64,000 bases of DNA from CAVVWJ01 sp965652025 (lineage in GTDB: Bacteria > Gemmatimonadota > Gemmatimonadetes > Gemmatimonadales > GWC2-71-9), in contig CBFGTM010000006.1 in NCBI GenBank assembly GCA_965652025.1, positions 1 to 64,000 on the forward strand, read 5' to 3'. A program made the position numbers and the translations under genes. This document shows, piece by piece, positions 6,759 through 14,929 of this stretch. Each line of letters opens with the position of its first letter. Position 1 is the first letter of the stretch. The notes under the pieces are model-generated. The model saw only the letters and a program-made list of their open reading frames with translations, ran no database searches and was not told the origin of the DNA.

Positions 6759-9461
6759 GTGGTTTCACTGATTCAGACCCCTAACAGCATTCTCCTCATC
6801 GGCGCCGTGGCTGGGGTGCTGGCAGTCCTTCTCCTGGGACTGTACTGGCGGGAACGCCGGCGGAGGCGGCGCGCTGAGCTACAGGGAAACGAGCTGCGGA
6901 GCCAGCTCCAGACCGTGACCGCCACCATGCGGGAGGCGGTCATTGCCTATGACATGGAGCGGCGGCTCAAGTACGTAAACCCCGCGTTCGAGCGGTTGAC
7001 GGGCTACCCCGAAGAAGACCTCCGCGACCAGGAGTTCCTCCAGTACATCCATAGCGATGACCGGCCCGCCATCCTCGCCGAGTGGGATCGACTGGCACAG
7101 GGCCGTGCGCTCCGGGATCAGGAGTACCGGGTGGTCACCCGAAAGGGCCAGATCCGCTGGTGTTCCAGCTCCTGGGAGCCGCTGCGGGATGAGACCGGCC
7201 GGCAGATCGGGTATCTCGGCACCGAGTTCGACATCACTGAGCGCAAGCTGGCCGAGGAGGAGATGCGGCTCGACACCGAGCTGTTCCAGGCGGTGCTCGA
7301 CGTGGAGCAGGCGGTCACCGCAGCGGGACTCGATTCGGGAACCGTCATGAGAGTGATCGCTGAACGAAGCAAGGGACTCACCGGGGCGAGTGGGGCAGTA
7401 ATCGAGGCCATCGAGGGCGAGGAGCTGGTCCCGCTGATCCACGTGGGAACGGAGGCTCCCCGGCTGAAGCTGAGCAGCAGTCTCTCCGGAGTGTGTGTTC
7501 AAACCGGTGAGCTGCAGCGGAGCGACGATGCGCTGACCGACCCCAGGATTCAGCATGAGGCCTATCAGCAGCTGGGAATCCGTTCACTGATGGTGCTGCC
7601 GCTGAGGGACGAGCAGAGGATTCACGGCGTCCTCAAGGTGGTCTCGCCTGAGCCCAACACATTCTCTGATCGGGACGCCAAGGCGCTCCGCATGTTGGGC
7701 GGCCTCATGGGCGCCGCCCTTGGCCGTGCGGCCGCATTCGAGGGGCGCCAGGTCCGGCTGGAGGAGCGCACCCAGGCCCTGCAAGAAAGCGAGCAGCGGT
7801 TCAAGCAGCTGGTGGACGTGGCCCAGGAGGGGATCTGGGTGGCCGACGAACGGGGCGTGATCACGTACGTCAACCAGCGCATGGCCGATCTGCTGGGCTA
7901 CTCCAATGGCACTCTTCTGGGCCGCCCGGTCTACGACTTCATCGAAGCCGAGTCCCGCTCCGGGGCACGGCATACCTGGATCCGGCGAGGAACTCGGCCA
8001 GGGCAGAGTCAGGATCTTCGCTTTCGGAAGCACGACGGCAGTCTCTTGTGGGGTCTGGTGTCATCCAGTCCCATTCTGGCAAAGGATGGAGCACTGGTCG
8101 GCACAGTCGGGATGGTTACCGACATCACCGAACGCAAGCGGGCTGAGGAGCAGCTGCGCCGCTCCGCCGACCGGCTGGCAATGCTCCATGACATGGACCA
8201 GGCCATCGTGTCCGCCCGGTCGCCGGCGGAGATCGGCCGGGCTGCGCTGGGGCGGATGCGCCGGATGGTGCCCTGTCAGCGCTGCTCGGTCGTGCTGTTC
8301 GACCTCCGGCGAGGGCAGGCCCAGATGATTGCAGGCTTTGCTACCGGGGCTTACCTCGACCCGGCACCGCTCCAGCTGGGCGACCTCTCATCCATTGAAA
8401 CACTGCGTCAGGGAACGATCCGCTATATCGAGGACCTCTCGGCTCTCGAGGATCCCTCTCCGATCCACCGCCAGCTGCTGGCCGAAGGAATGCGAACCAT
8501 GCTGTCGGTCCCGCTCCTGGCCGAGGGCGAAGCCATCGGGGTGATCACCTTGGCATCGGCCAGCTCTTCCGCTTTCGATGCTGAGCACCGGGACATCGCA
8601 CTTGAAGTCGCCACCCCGATCGCCATAGCCATCCAGCACGCCCGGCTCCGCGAGGAGGTGGCTCGGCAGACAGCCGAGCTGGAGCGGAGAGTGGCAGAGC
8701 GGAGCGCCGCAGTCCGGGCCACCACAGCTGAGCTCGAGACGGTGCTCTATTCGGTCTCCCACGACCTGCGCGCACCGCTGCGGCACATGCTCGGATTCTG
8801 CCGCTTGCTCCTGGAGGAAACCGGGTCGAAGCTTCCCCCCTCGGCCCTGCACTACGCCCAGCGAATTCATGAGGCAGCTGACCGGATGACCACACTGGTG
8901 GATGATCTGGTTACCCTGTCTCGTATCGGCCGTCAGGATCTGCTCCGCCGGGAGCTGAACTTGACCCCGCTGGTGGAGGATGTGGTCGGGCAGCTGCATT
9001 CCGAGTCCGATGGCCGCTCCATCGAATGGCAGATCGAGGAGCTTCCCACCATTGAGGCCGATCCGGGCCTGATCAAAGTGGCGCTGACCAACCTGCTGTC
9101 TAACGCGGTGAAGTTCACCCGTTCGCGGGACCGGGCAGTCATCCGGATCCGCCCCATCGATGCGGAGGGTCAGGCCGGGATTGCCATCGAGGACAACGGC
9201 GTGGGGTTCAAGATGGCATACGCGGGCAAGCTGTTCGGTATGTTCCAGCGGCTGCATCGATCCGATGAGTTCGAGGGAAACGGCGCTGGACTGGCCGTGG
9301 TCCAGCGTATCGTGCACAAGCACGGCGGACGAGTGTGGGCCGAAGCCGAGCCGGACAAAGGCGCGACATTCTATATGACGCTGGGAGGAGTGGAGGCGGG
9401 GAAGCGGGGAGGTGAGCCGGCCCGCCGGGAGGAGCGTGGCACCGGCAGCCAGGCGCCATGA
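6759..9461 (+). CDS. Multi-sensor histidine kinase (TM-PAS-GAF-PAS-GAF-HisKA-HATPase)
   Basis: A 900-residue kinase. One membrane helix (about 10-27) is followed by a PAS/PAC domain (about 48-165), a GAF domain (175-320), a second PAS/PAC (345-465), a second GAF (475-635), a dimerisation/phosphoacceptor domain with His668 in SVSHDLRAPLRHM, and an ATPase domain with LTNLLSNAVKF, IEDNGVGF and GAGLAVVQRIV. The H-box is of the phytochrome-like kinase type. Start is GTG. The coupled receiver gene overlaps at ATGA and is its likely partner. The last 25 residues (GGVEAGKRGGEPARREERG) are encoded by one arm of an 8-bp repeat element. Confidence 0.9.
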   Translation: MVSLIQTPNSILLIGAVAGVLAVLLLGLYWRERRRRRRAELQGNELRSQLQTVTATMREAVIAYDMERRLKYVNPAFERLTGYPEEDLRDQEFLQYIHSDDRPAILAEWDRLAQGRALRDQEYRVVTRKGQIRWCSSSWEPLRDETGRQIGYLGTEFDITERKLAEEEMRLDTELFQAVLDVEQAVTAAGLDSGTVMRVIAERSKGLTGASGAVIEAIEGEELVPLIHVGTEAPRLKLSSSLSGVCVQTGELQRSDDALTDPRIQHEAYQQLGIRSLMVLPLRDEQRIHGVLKVVSPEPNTFSDRDAKALRMLGGLMGAALGRAAAFEGRQVRLEERTQALQESEQRFKQLVDVAQEGIWVADERGVITYVNQRMADLLGYSNGTLLGRPVYDFIEAESRSGARHTWIRRGTRPGQSQDLRFRKHDGSLLWGLVSSSPILAKDGALVGTVGMVTDITERKRAEEQLRRSADRLAMLHDMDQAIVSARSPAEIGRAALGRMRRMVPCQRCSVVLFDLRRGQAQMIAGFATGAYLDPAPLQLGDLSSIETLRQGTIRYIEDLSALEDPSPIHRQLLAEGMRTMLSVPLLAEGEAIGVITLASASSSAFDAEHRDIALEVATPIAIAIQHARLREEVARQTAELERRVAERSAAVRATTAELETVLYSVSHDLRAPLRHMLGFCRLLLEETGSKLPPSALHYAQRIHEAADRMTTLVDDLVTLSRIGRQDLLRRELNLTPLVEDVVGQLHSESDGRSIEWQIEELPTIEADPGLIKVALTNLLSNAVKFTRSRDRAVIRIRPIDAEGQAGIAIEDNGVGFKMAYAGKLFGMFQRLHRSDEFEGNGAGLAVVQRIVHKHGGRVWAEAEPDKGATFYMTLGGVEAGKRGGEPARREERGTGSQAP

Positions 9462-9491
9462 CATCCCCTCCTCCCCTCCTCCCCCCTTCCC
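9383..9491. repeat. 8-bp-unit inverted element spanning kinase/receiver junction
   Basis: Left arm 9383-9414 reads as four 8-mers: GGGAGGAG, TGGAGGCG, GGGAAGCG, GGGAGGTG. Right arm about 9468-9491 reads CTCCTCCC, CTCCTCCC, CCCTTCCC, the reverse complement of the same unit. The spacer is about 53 bases and contains the kinase stop and receiver start. The element therefore supplies the kinase C-terminal tail and the proline-rich start of the receiver protein. Confidence 0.75.
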
Positions 9492-9943
9492 CGCCGTCAC
9501 CCGACATCCTCCTGGTCCAGGACAACCCGCTCGAAGTGGAGCTGACGGTACGCCCGCTCCGCGAGCTCGACGGAGAGAAGGGGATTGCCGTAGTTCGGGA
9601 TGGAGAGGAGGCGCTCGATTTTCTCTTTGGGCGGGGAGCACATCGAGGCCGCTCCGGCGGACCACCTCCGCGGCTCATCCTGCTCGACCTCAGACTGCCC
9701 AAGGTGGACGGGCTGGAGGTGCTTCGGGCGGTGCGGACCAACTCCCGCACCAGCATGGTGCCGGTTGTCGTACTTACCTCATCCGACGATCCCCGCGAGC
9801 TGGCGCAGTGCTATCAGCTCGGGGCCAACAGCTGTGTCCAAAAGCCGGTTCACTACGATCAGTTGCGTTCGGCACTCCAGGGGGTGGCCCGCTACTGGCT
9901 GGGCTTGAACCAGAGTCCTCCCCCCCCGACTCTTCTCACCTGA
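9458..9943 (+). CDS. Response regulator, receiver domain only
   Basis: A 161-residue single-domain receiver. The phosphoacceptor Asp lies in LILLDLRLPKVDG, the conserved Thr/Ser in VVVLTSSDD and the Lys in CVQKPV. It resembles Rcp1-type regulators that partner phytochrome-like kinases, and the ATGA overlap with the kinase supports pairing. The first acidic pair is altered: LLVQDNPLE carries Gln-Asp where Glu-Asp or Asp-Asp is usual, leaving one acid for magnesium. Residues 2-15 are a Pro/Ser run encoded by a repeat arm. Confidence 0.88.
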   Translation: MTSPPPLLPPSPPSPDILLVQDNPLEVELTVRPLRELDGEKGIAVVRDGEEALDFLFGRGAHRGRSGGPPPRLILLDLRLPKVDGLEVLRAVRTNSRTSMVPVVVLTSSDDPRELAQCYQLGANSCVQKPVHYDQLRSALQGVARYWLGLNQSPPPPTLLT

Positions 9944-10020
9944 ATCGCTGACACTTATTCGGCCGAAATACGTCTGCCTACGTGCCCTGTCGGCTCCACT
10001 CCACTGATTCGAGGTCCCCT

Positions 10021-12780
10021 GTGCCGGGTTTGGTTTGTCGTGTCGCCGTTCTCACCGGATCACTGCTGCTCCCCGCCACCACTACGTCCCTGCCGGCGCA
10101 AGGCACGCCTCCGGCGAAGGTGGTCGACATTCCGTTCCAGCGCTTCGTGCTGCCGAACGGACTGACACTGATCGTCCACGAGGACCGGAAAGCTCCCATC
10201 GTAGCGGTAAATGTCTGGTACCACGTCGGCTCCAAGAACGAGCGGCCTGGCCGCACCGGTTTCGCCCACCTCTTCGAGCACCTGATGTTCAATGGCACCG
10301 AGAATTACGACAAGGACTTCTTCGGTCCGATGGAGCAGGCCGGCGCTACCGACATGAACGGAACCACCAACGAAGATCGGACCAACTACTTCGAGAACAT
10401 TCCTACCAACGCCCTCGACCTCGCGCTGTGGATGGAGTCGGACCGTATGGGACACCTGACCGGCGCCATCAGCCAGGCCAAGCTGGATGAGCAGCGTGGA
10501 GTGGTGCAGAACGAGAAGCGGCAAGGAGAGAACGAGCCCTACGGCAAGGTATGGGACTTCCTCACCCCGAAGCTCTTTCCGGCAAACCATCCCTATGCCT
10601 GGACCACGATCGGTTCGATGGAAGACCTGGACGCGGCCAAGCTCGACGATGTGAAAGATTGGTTCCGGACCTATTACGGTGCAGCCAACGCCGTGATCGT
10701 TATTGCCGGCGACATCGATGCGAGGACGGCGCGGCAGAAGGTCGAGCACTACTTCGGCGACATCCCCGCCGGACCACCGTTGGCTCGACAGGACGCCTGG
10801 ATTGCGAAACGGACCGGCACTCAGCGCGGCGTGCTGCAGGATCGGGTCCCTCAGGCCCGGATCTATAAAGTGTGGAATATGCCGGGTTGGGGAACGGCCG
10901 ACGCAGACTACCTCGATCTGGTGGGCGACGTCCTGGCCCAGGGGAAGTCATCCCGGCTCTATAAGCGACTGGTGTACGACGACCAGATTGCCACCGACGT
11001 CTCCGCATACCTCGACCTGCGCGAGATCGGCGGGCTCTTTGTGGTCGAGGCAACTGCGCGCCCAGGCGTCGAGCTTCCCCAGATCGAAAAGGCGGTAGAC
11101 CAGGAGCTAGGTCGCCTGCTGGCAGGAGGCCCCACCCCGGCCGAGCTCCGCCGGGTCAAGACTCAGTCTCGCGCCAGCTTCATTCGAGGAGTCGAGAGAA
11201 TCGGAGGATTCGGCGGCAAATCCGATGTCCTCGCCCAGGGGGAGGTCTTTGCCGGCCGGCCGGATTACTACAAGGTGAGACTGAGCCGGATCGAGCAAGC
11301 CACGGCGGCGCAGTTGTCCCGGGCAGCTCGTCAGTGGCTGTCCGACGGTGTCTACACGCTGGAAGTGCACCCCTACAGCGAGTTCCGGACTGCCACTGCA
11401 AAGGCCGACCGCTCCAAGCTGCCCTCAACGGGAACTCCGCCCGACTCCAAGTTTCCCGAGCTGGAGCGGGCCGAGCTCTCCAACGGCCTCAAGCTGGTTC
11501 TGGCGCGGCGGTCTTCCATCCCCCAGGTGCGCTTCGACCTGCTGCTAGATGCCGGCTATGCCGCCGATCTTTCGGGCATACCAGGTGTCGCCAGCCTGAC
11601 GCTGGCCATGATGGATGAGGGAACGGCGAAACGAAACGCGCTCCAGATCAGCGACGAGCTGGCTCAACTCGGCGCAAACCTGTTTACCGGCTCCCAGCTC
11701 GACGTCTCCAGGGTCTCGCTCGAGGCACTCAAGGAGAACCTTGACCCCTCTCTGGAGATCTATGCCGACGTGGTCCTCCACCCCTCTTTTCCTCGCACCG
11801 ACTTCGAACGACTCAAGAAACAGCGGCTGGCGCAGATCCAGCAGGAGAAGGCGGACCCGGTCGGGCTGGCTCTGCGGGTGTTCCCGGGACTGGTCTACGG
11901 CCCGGGCCATGCCTACTCGAACCCGTGGACCGGATCCGGCACTGAGGAATCCACCGCGCGAATCCGCCGGGAGGATCTGGCCCGCTTCCACCAGACCTGG
12001 TTCAAACCCAACCACGCTACCATGGTGGTCGTCGGCGCCACAACGATGGCGGAGATCAGGCCTAAGCTCGAGCGATTATTCGCTGGATGGGAGCGAGGCA
12101 CGGTGCCTTCCAAGTCCATCGCCACGGTCCCCCAGCAGCAGCGACCCACCGTCTATCTGATGGATCGTCCCGGCTCATTGCAGTCGGTCATCATTGCCGG
12201 ACACGTGGCACCGCCCAAGGCCAACCCGCAGGAGGTCACGATTCAGACCCTGAACAGCGTGCTGGGCGGTGACTTCGGCTCCCGGATCAATATGAACTTG
12301 CGCGAGGGCAAGCACTGGTCCTATGGCGCGTTCACATTTTTTCGGGATGCCCGGGGCCAGCGTCCCTTCGTGGCCTACGCGCCGGTGCAAACGGACAAGA
12401 CCAAGGAAGCGATCATCGAGTTGAGCAAGGAGCTCCGGGGCATCGTGAAGGAACGTCCTATCGAGCCGGCCGAACTCTCCCGCGCCCAGGCCTCACTGAC
12501 TCTGACCCTGCCCGGCTCCTGGGAGACGATGGGTGCCCTGGCGGGCGCAATCGGCGAAATTGTGAGCTTCGGGTTGGACGATCGGTACTATGATACTTTC
12601 GCCGACAAGGTCCGAGCTGAGACGATTCAAAGCCTGACCCAAGTTGCCGGTGAAGTCATCCATCCTGATCAGCTCGTGTGGGTTGTTGTAGGCGATCGGT
12701 CTAAGATCGAGCCGGGCATCAGGGAGCTGAAGCTGGGCGAGATCCGGCTCCTCGACAGCAACGGCAAGCCGGTTACCTGA
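10021..12780 (+). CDS. M16 family zinc peptidase, two-repeat, exported
   Basis: A 919-residue pitrilysin-family protein. The inverted zinc motif HLFEH is at residues 83-87, in the first half (GFAHLFEHLMFNGT); the distal Glu lies in LDEQRGVVQNEK. The second half (from about 480) repeats the fold without HxxEH, as is normal for the inactive half. GTG at 10021 is chosen over GTG at 9982 because it is preceded by GAGG and begins directly at a signal peptide ending near SLPAQG. The protein probably degrades peptides in the periplasm. The 38-base region upstream holds the palindrome TTCGGCCGAA (9958-9967). Confidence 0.9.
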   Translation: MPGLVCRVAVLTGSLLLPATTTSLPAQGTPPAKVVDIPFQRFVLPNGLTLIVHEDRKAPIVAVNVWYHVGSKNERPGRTGFAHLFEHLMFNGTENYDKDFFGPMEQAGATDMNGTTNEDRTNYFENIPTNALDLALWMESDRMGHLTGAISQAKLDEQRGVVQNEKRQGENEPYGKVWDFLTPKLFPANHPYAWTTIGSMEDLDAAKLDDVKDWFRTYYGAANAVIVIAGDIDARTARQKVEHYFGDIPAGPPLARQDAWIAKRTGTQRGVLQDRVPQARIYKVWNMPGWGTADADYLDLVGDVLAQGKSSRLYKRLVYDDQIATDVSAYLDLREIGGLFVVEATARPGVELPQIEKAVDQELGRLLAGGPTPAELRRVKTQSRASFIRGVERIGGFGGKSDVLAQGEVFAGRPDYYKVRLSRIEQATAAQLSRAARQWLSDGVYTLEVHPYSEFRTATAKADRSKLPSTGTPPDSKFPELERAELSNGLKLVLARRSSIPQVRFDLLLDAGYAADLSGIPGVASLTLAMMDEGTAKRNALQISDELAQLGANLFTGSQLDVSRVSLEALKENLDPSLEIYADVVLHPSFPRTDFERLKKQRLAQIQQEKADPVGLALRVFPGLVYGPGHAYSNPWTGSGTEESTARIRREDLARFHQTWFKPNHATMVVVGATTMAEIRPKLERLFAGWERGTVPSKSIATVPQQQRPTVYLMDRPGSLQSVIIAGHVAPPKANPQEVTIQTLNSVLGGDFGSRINMNLREGKHWSYGAFTFFRDARGQRPFVAYAPVQTDKTKEAIIELSKELRGIVKERPIEPAELSRAQASLTLTLPGSWETMGALAGAIGEIVSFGLDDRYYDTFADKVRAETIQSLTQVAGEVIHPDQLVWVVVGDRSKIEPGIRELKLGEIRLLDSNGKPVT

Positions 12781-12795
12781 TCGGCATAACATCAG

Positions 12796-12834
12796 CACTG
12801 GAGAAGATCATGGCGACACTGGAGAAGATTATGG
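12796..12834 (+). repeat. Duplicated ribosome-binding-site/start-codon unit
   Basis: An 18-base unit beginning CACTGGAGAAGAT and ending ATGG occurs at 12796-12813 and again at 12817-12834 with one mismatch. Each copy holds a GGAG Shine-Dalgarno sequence and an ATG, and the 21-base offset keeps both ATGs in frame with the OsmC-like protein. Confidence 0.7.
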
Positions 12835-13259
12835 TGACCAGCAACGCAGAGGCGGTGTGGGAGGGAGTGCTCCGAAGCGGTCGGGGTCGTTTCACGGCGG
12901 GATCGGGCGCCTTCGAGGGAGACTATTCCTTTGCCACCCGGTTCGAAGGAGCCCGGGGGACCAACCCCGAGGAGCTCATCGCTGCGGCCGAGGCGGCCTG
13001 CCTCAGCATGGCGCTTTCCGCCGAGCTGGAGAAGGCGGGGACGCCAGCAACCCGGATCACCACCCGCGCAGCCTGTACTGTGGAAAAGGTAGGTGAGGGC
13101 TTCAAGATCACCCGGATGCGGCTGGAGGTGCGGGGGAAGGTCCCGGGCGCGGATCAGGCGGCCTTTGCCAAAGCGGCTGAAGCGGCTAAGGAGGGTTGCC
13201 CGGTGTCGACGGCTCTCAAGGGGAACGTGAAACTCGAGCTGGACGCGAGGCTGGAATAG
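12810..13259 (+). CDS. OsmC family protein
   Basis: A 149-residue OsmC/Ohr-fold protein. It shows GTNPEELIAAAEAACLSMALS with the first Cys in the long helix and a second Cys in AAKEGCPVSTAL, the thiol pair that reduces organic hydroperoxides. Start is ATG 12810 with GGAG six bases upstream; ATG 12831 has an equal site because the start region is duplicated. Its stop overlaps the likely start of the next gene (ATAG). Confidence 0.9.
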   Translation: MATLEKIMVTSNAEAVWEGVLRSGRGRFTAGSGAFEGDYSFATRFEGARGTNPEELIAAAEAACLSMALSAELEKAGTPATRITTRAACTVEKVGEGFKITRMRLEVRGKVPGADQAAFAKAAEAAKEGCPVSTALKGNVKLELDARLE

Positions 13260-14230
13260 ATCCGATCTGCCACACCCTCGCCGGCGCCGCGCTGTCGGGC
13301 AGCGGCCTGGCCCGGCGAACGGCGCTCGGCACGGCAGCACTGGTGATTGGGGCCAATCTGCCCGATATCGACGTGCTGTCCTACTTCGGCGGCCCCCTGG
13401 CGGACCTGGAGTGGCGCCGGGGATGGACTCACGGCGTGCTTGCCCTGGTGATCCTGCCCGTACTTCTGGCCGGCGTCCTGCTTCTGGTGGCCAGGATCAG
13501 GATTGGTTGGTGGCGCAGTGTTCCGCCCGCCGTGAAACCCCGCCAGCTGCTTCTGCTCTCTTCAGTCGCGGTTCTTTCCCACCCGATGCTGGACACCCTG
13601 AACACCTATGGAGTGCGGTGGTTGATGCCGTTCTCCGGCCGCTGGTTCTATGGCGACGTGCTCTTCATCGTGGATCCCTGGCTGTGGCTGATCCTTGGCG
13701 GCGGACTAGTTGGGGCCTGGATTCGCCGGAAAAGGGAGAACGCCCCGGCAACCGCGCCGGTAAGCTGGGCGCTGGGCTTGGCCCTCGCTTACATCGCGGT
13801 CATGGCGATCTCGTCTCTTGTCGCCCGAAGGCTCGTTGCTCGAGAGGTTCGGGCGCGGTATGGCGGCGCCGTGCTGGCCACCATGGCGGGTCCGCTTCCG
13901 CTCACGCCGGTGACTCGAAGCTTCGTGGTAGAGCAAGAGACGCACTATCGGGTAGGAGTCTTTCACTGGCTTCCGCGGCCCCACATCATGCAGGTCGCGA
14001 GCTACCCACGTCGCAGCCCTGCCGAGCACCCGGCCTTTGCCTCGGCTGACGCCAACATCGCCTTCCGGCGATTCATGGGCTGGGCTCGCTTCCCCACGCT
14101 GTCTCTGCAGCAGACAGGATCCGGACAGTACTTGGTGCACGTGGTGGATCTCCGGTACGCTCGCGCACCCGGCACGGGGTTCGGTGCCCTCACTGTTCCG
14201 GTCAGGTTGTCATGTGGAAGCAGGGAATGA
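13256..14230 (+). CDS. Membrane metal-dependent hydrolase (DUF457/YdjM-like), probable ATA start
   Basis: A protein of about 324 residues with five or more membrane helices and metal-binding motifs typical of the family: an N-terminal DPICHTLAGAAL, GANLPDIDVL, a His in GWTHG and SHPMLDTLNTYG. The family usually begins with Met-Asp-Pro, and here that Met aligns with an ATA codon that overlaps the preceding TAG and follows GAGG with 5-base spacing. The only other in-frame start is TTG 13196, inside the OsmC gene and abutting its own purine run. I place the start at ATA; sequencing error or mutation from ATG is possible. Substrate is unknown. Confidence 0.78.
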   Translation: MDPICHTLAGAALSGSGLARRTALGTAALVIGANLPDIDVLSYFGGPLADLEWRRGWTHGVLALVILPVLLAGVLLLVARIRIGWWRSVPPAVKPRQLLLLSSVAVLSHPMLDTLNTYGVRWLMPFSGRWFYGDVLFIVDPWLWLILGGGLVGAWIRRKRENAPATAPVSWALGLALAYIAVMAISSLVARRLVAREVRARYGGAVLATMAGPLPLTPVTRSFVVEQETHYRVGVFHWLPRPHIMQVASYPRRSPAEHPAFASADANIAFRRFMGWARFPTLSLQQTGSGQYLVHVVDLRYARAPGTGFGALTVPVRLSCGSRE

Positions 14231-14261
14231 CTAGGCTAGACCTGAACTAGCATACTGCATA

Positions 14262-14271
14262 CTGTATACAG
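14262..14271. promoter_or_regulatory. Candidate GntR operator palindrome
   Basis: CTGTATACAG is a perfect 10-bp palindrome 22 bases before the GTG start of the GntR-type regulator, embedded in an A/T-rich patch that is unusual in this GC-rich window. GntR/FCD regulators commonly bind short palindromes of the TGTATACA kind in their own promoters. It is assigned by position only. Confidence 0.5.
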
Positions 14272-14293
14272 AATACTTTACGGTGAGGTTCCG

Positions 14294-14929
14294 GTGATCA
14301 CTCGAAACCCGCTCCGCGAGCAAGTCTATCAAGCCATTCTGGACAGCGTTCATAGGGGCGAGCTTCTGCCCGGCACTCGGGTCAAGGACACCACATTCGC
14401 CACTCAGCTGGGAGTCAGTCGCACCCCGGTGCGGGAGGCTCTGCTCCAGCTAACCCGGGAGGGGGTCCTTCAAGCCGACATGGGGCGGGGGTTCAGGGTC
14501 GGCCGCCTGGATCCCGCCGAAATGCGGGAAACTGGTGCGATACTGAGGGCTCTGGAAGTCCTCGCCCTCGAGATCGCGCCGGAGCTCCCCGGCGAGCGTC
14601 TTCGGGGGCTGAGCGAGATCGACCGGGTCTTGGGTCAGACCCGCGGCGACGCCCAGCGGATCGTGGCACTGGAAGAGGAGTGGCACCGTACCTTGCTGCA
14701 GGACTGTCCCAACAGCCGGCTGCGCGGCATCATTTCGACGCTGTGGCAGGTCCCTCGCAGATACATGAGAGCCTACCTTCGGGACTCCGGGCGGCTCAGC
14801 CTGTCGACTCAGCACCATTCGCGCATTATCGAGGCATTGCGCCGGCAAGACCGGCAAACGGCTGCTAGCCGTCTGGGCCAGTACTGGGAAAGAGGAATGG
14901 AGGAGCTGGGCTCATGGATGGAGCGATAA
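14294..14929 (+). CDS. GntR family transcriptional regulator (FCD subfamily)
   Basis: A 211-residue regulator. The winged helix (about 8-75) carries LREQVYQAILDSVHRGELLPGTRV, here shown only in part as REQVYQAIL and GELLPGTRV, then QLGVSRTPVREALLQL, the hallmark recognition region. The C-terminal helical FCD domain includes HHSRIIEAL, with possible metal-binding His residues. GTG start with GGTGAGG upstream. It overlaps the aminotransferase gene by 16 bases, so it probably controls that gene and itself through the upstream palindrome. The effector is unknown. Confidence 0.9.
   Translation: MITRNPLREQVYQAILDSVHRGELLPGTRVKDTTFATQLGVSRTPVREALLQLTREGVLQADMGRGFRVGRLDPAEMRETGAILRALEVLALEIAPELPGERLRGLSEIDRVLGQTRGDAQRIVALEEEWHRTLLQDCPNSRLRGIISTLWQVPRRYMRAYLRDSGRLSLSTQHHSRIIEALRRQDRQTAASRLGQYWERGMEELGSWMER

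Noticed and set aside
8388..9665. Long minus-strand reading opposite the histidine kinase
   Set aside because: Mirrors the conserved kinase frame; low-complexity composition and no motif.
9912..9935. GAGTC and GACTC around a C-run as a terminator for the receiver gene
   Set aside because: Only a 5-bp stem, no T-tract, and it lies in coding sequence.
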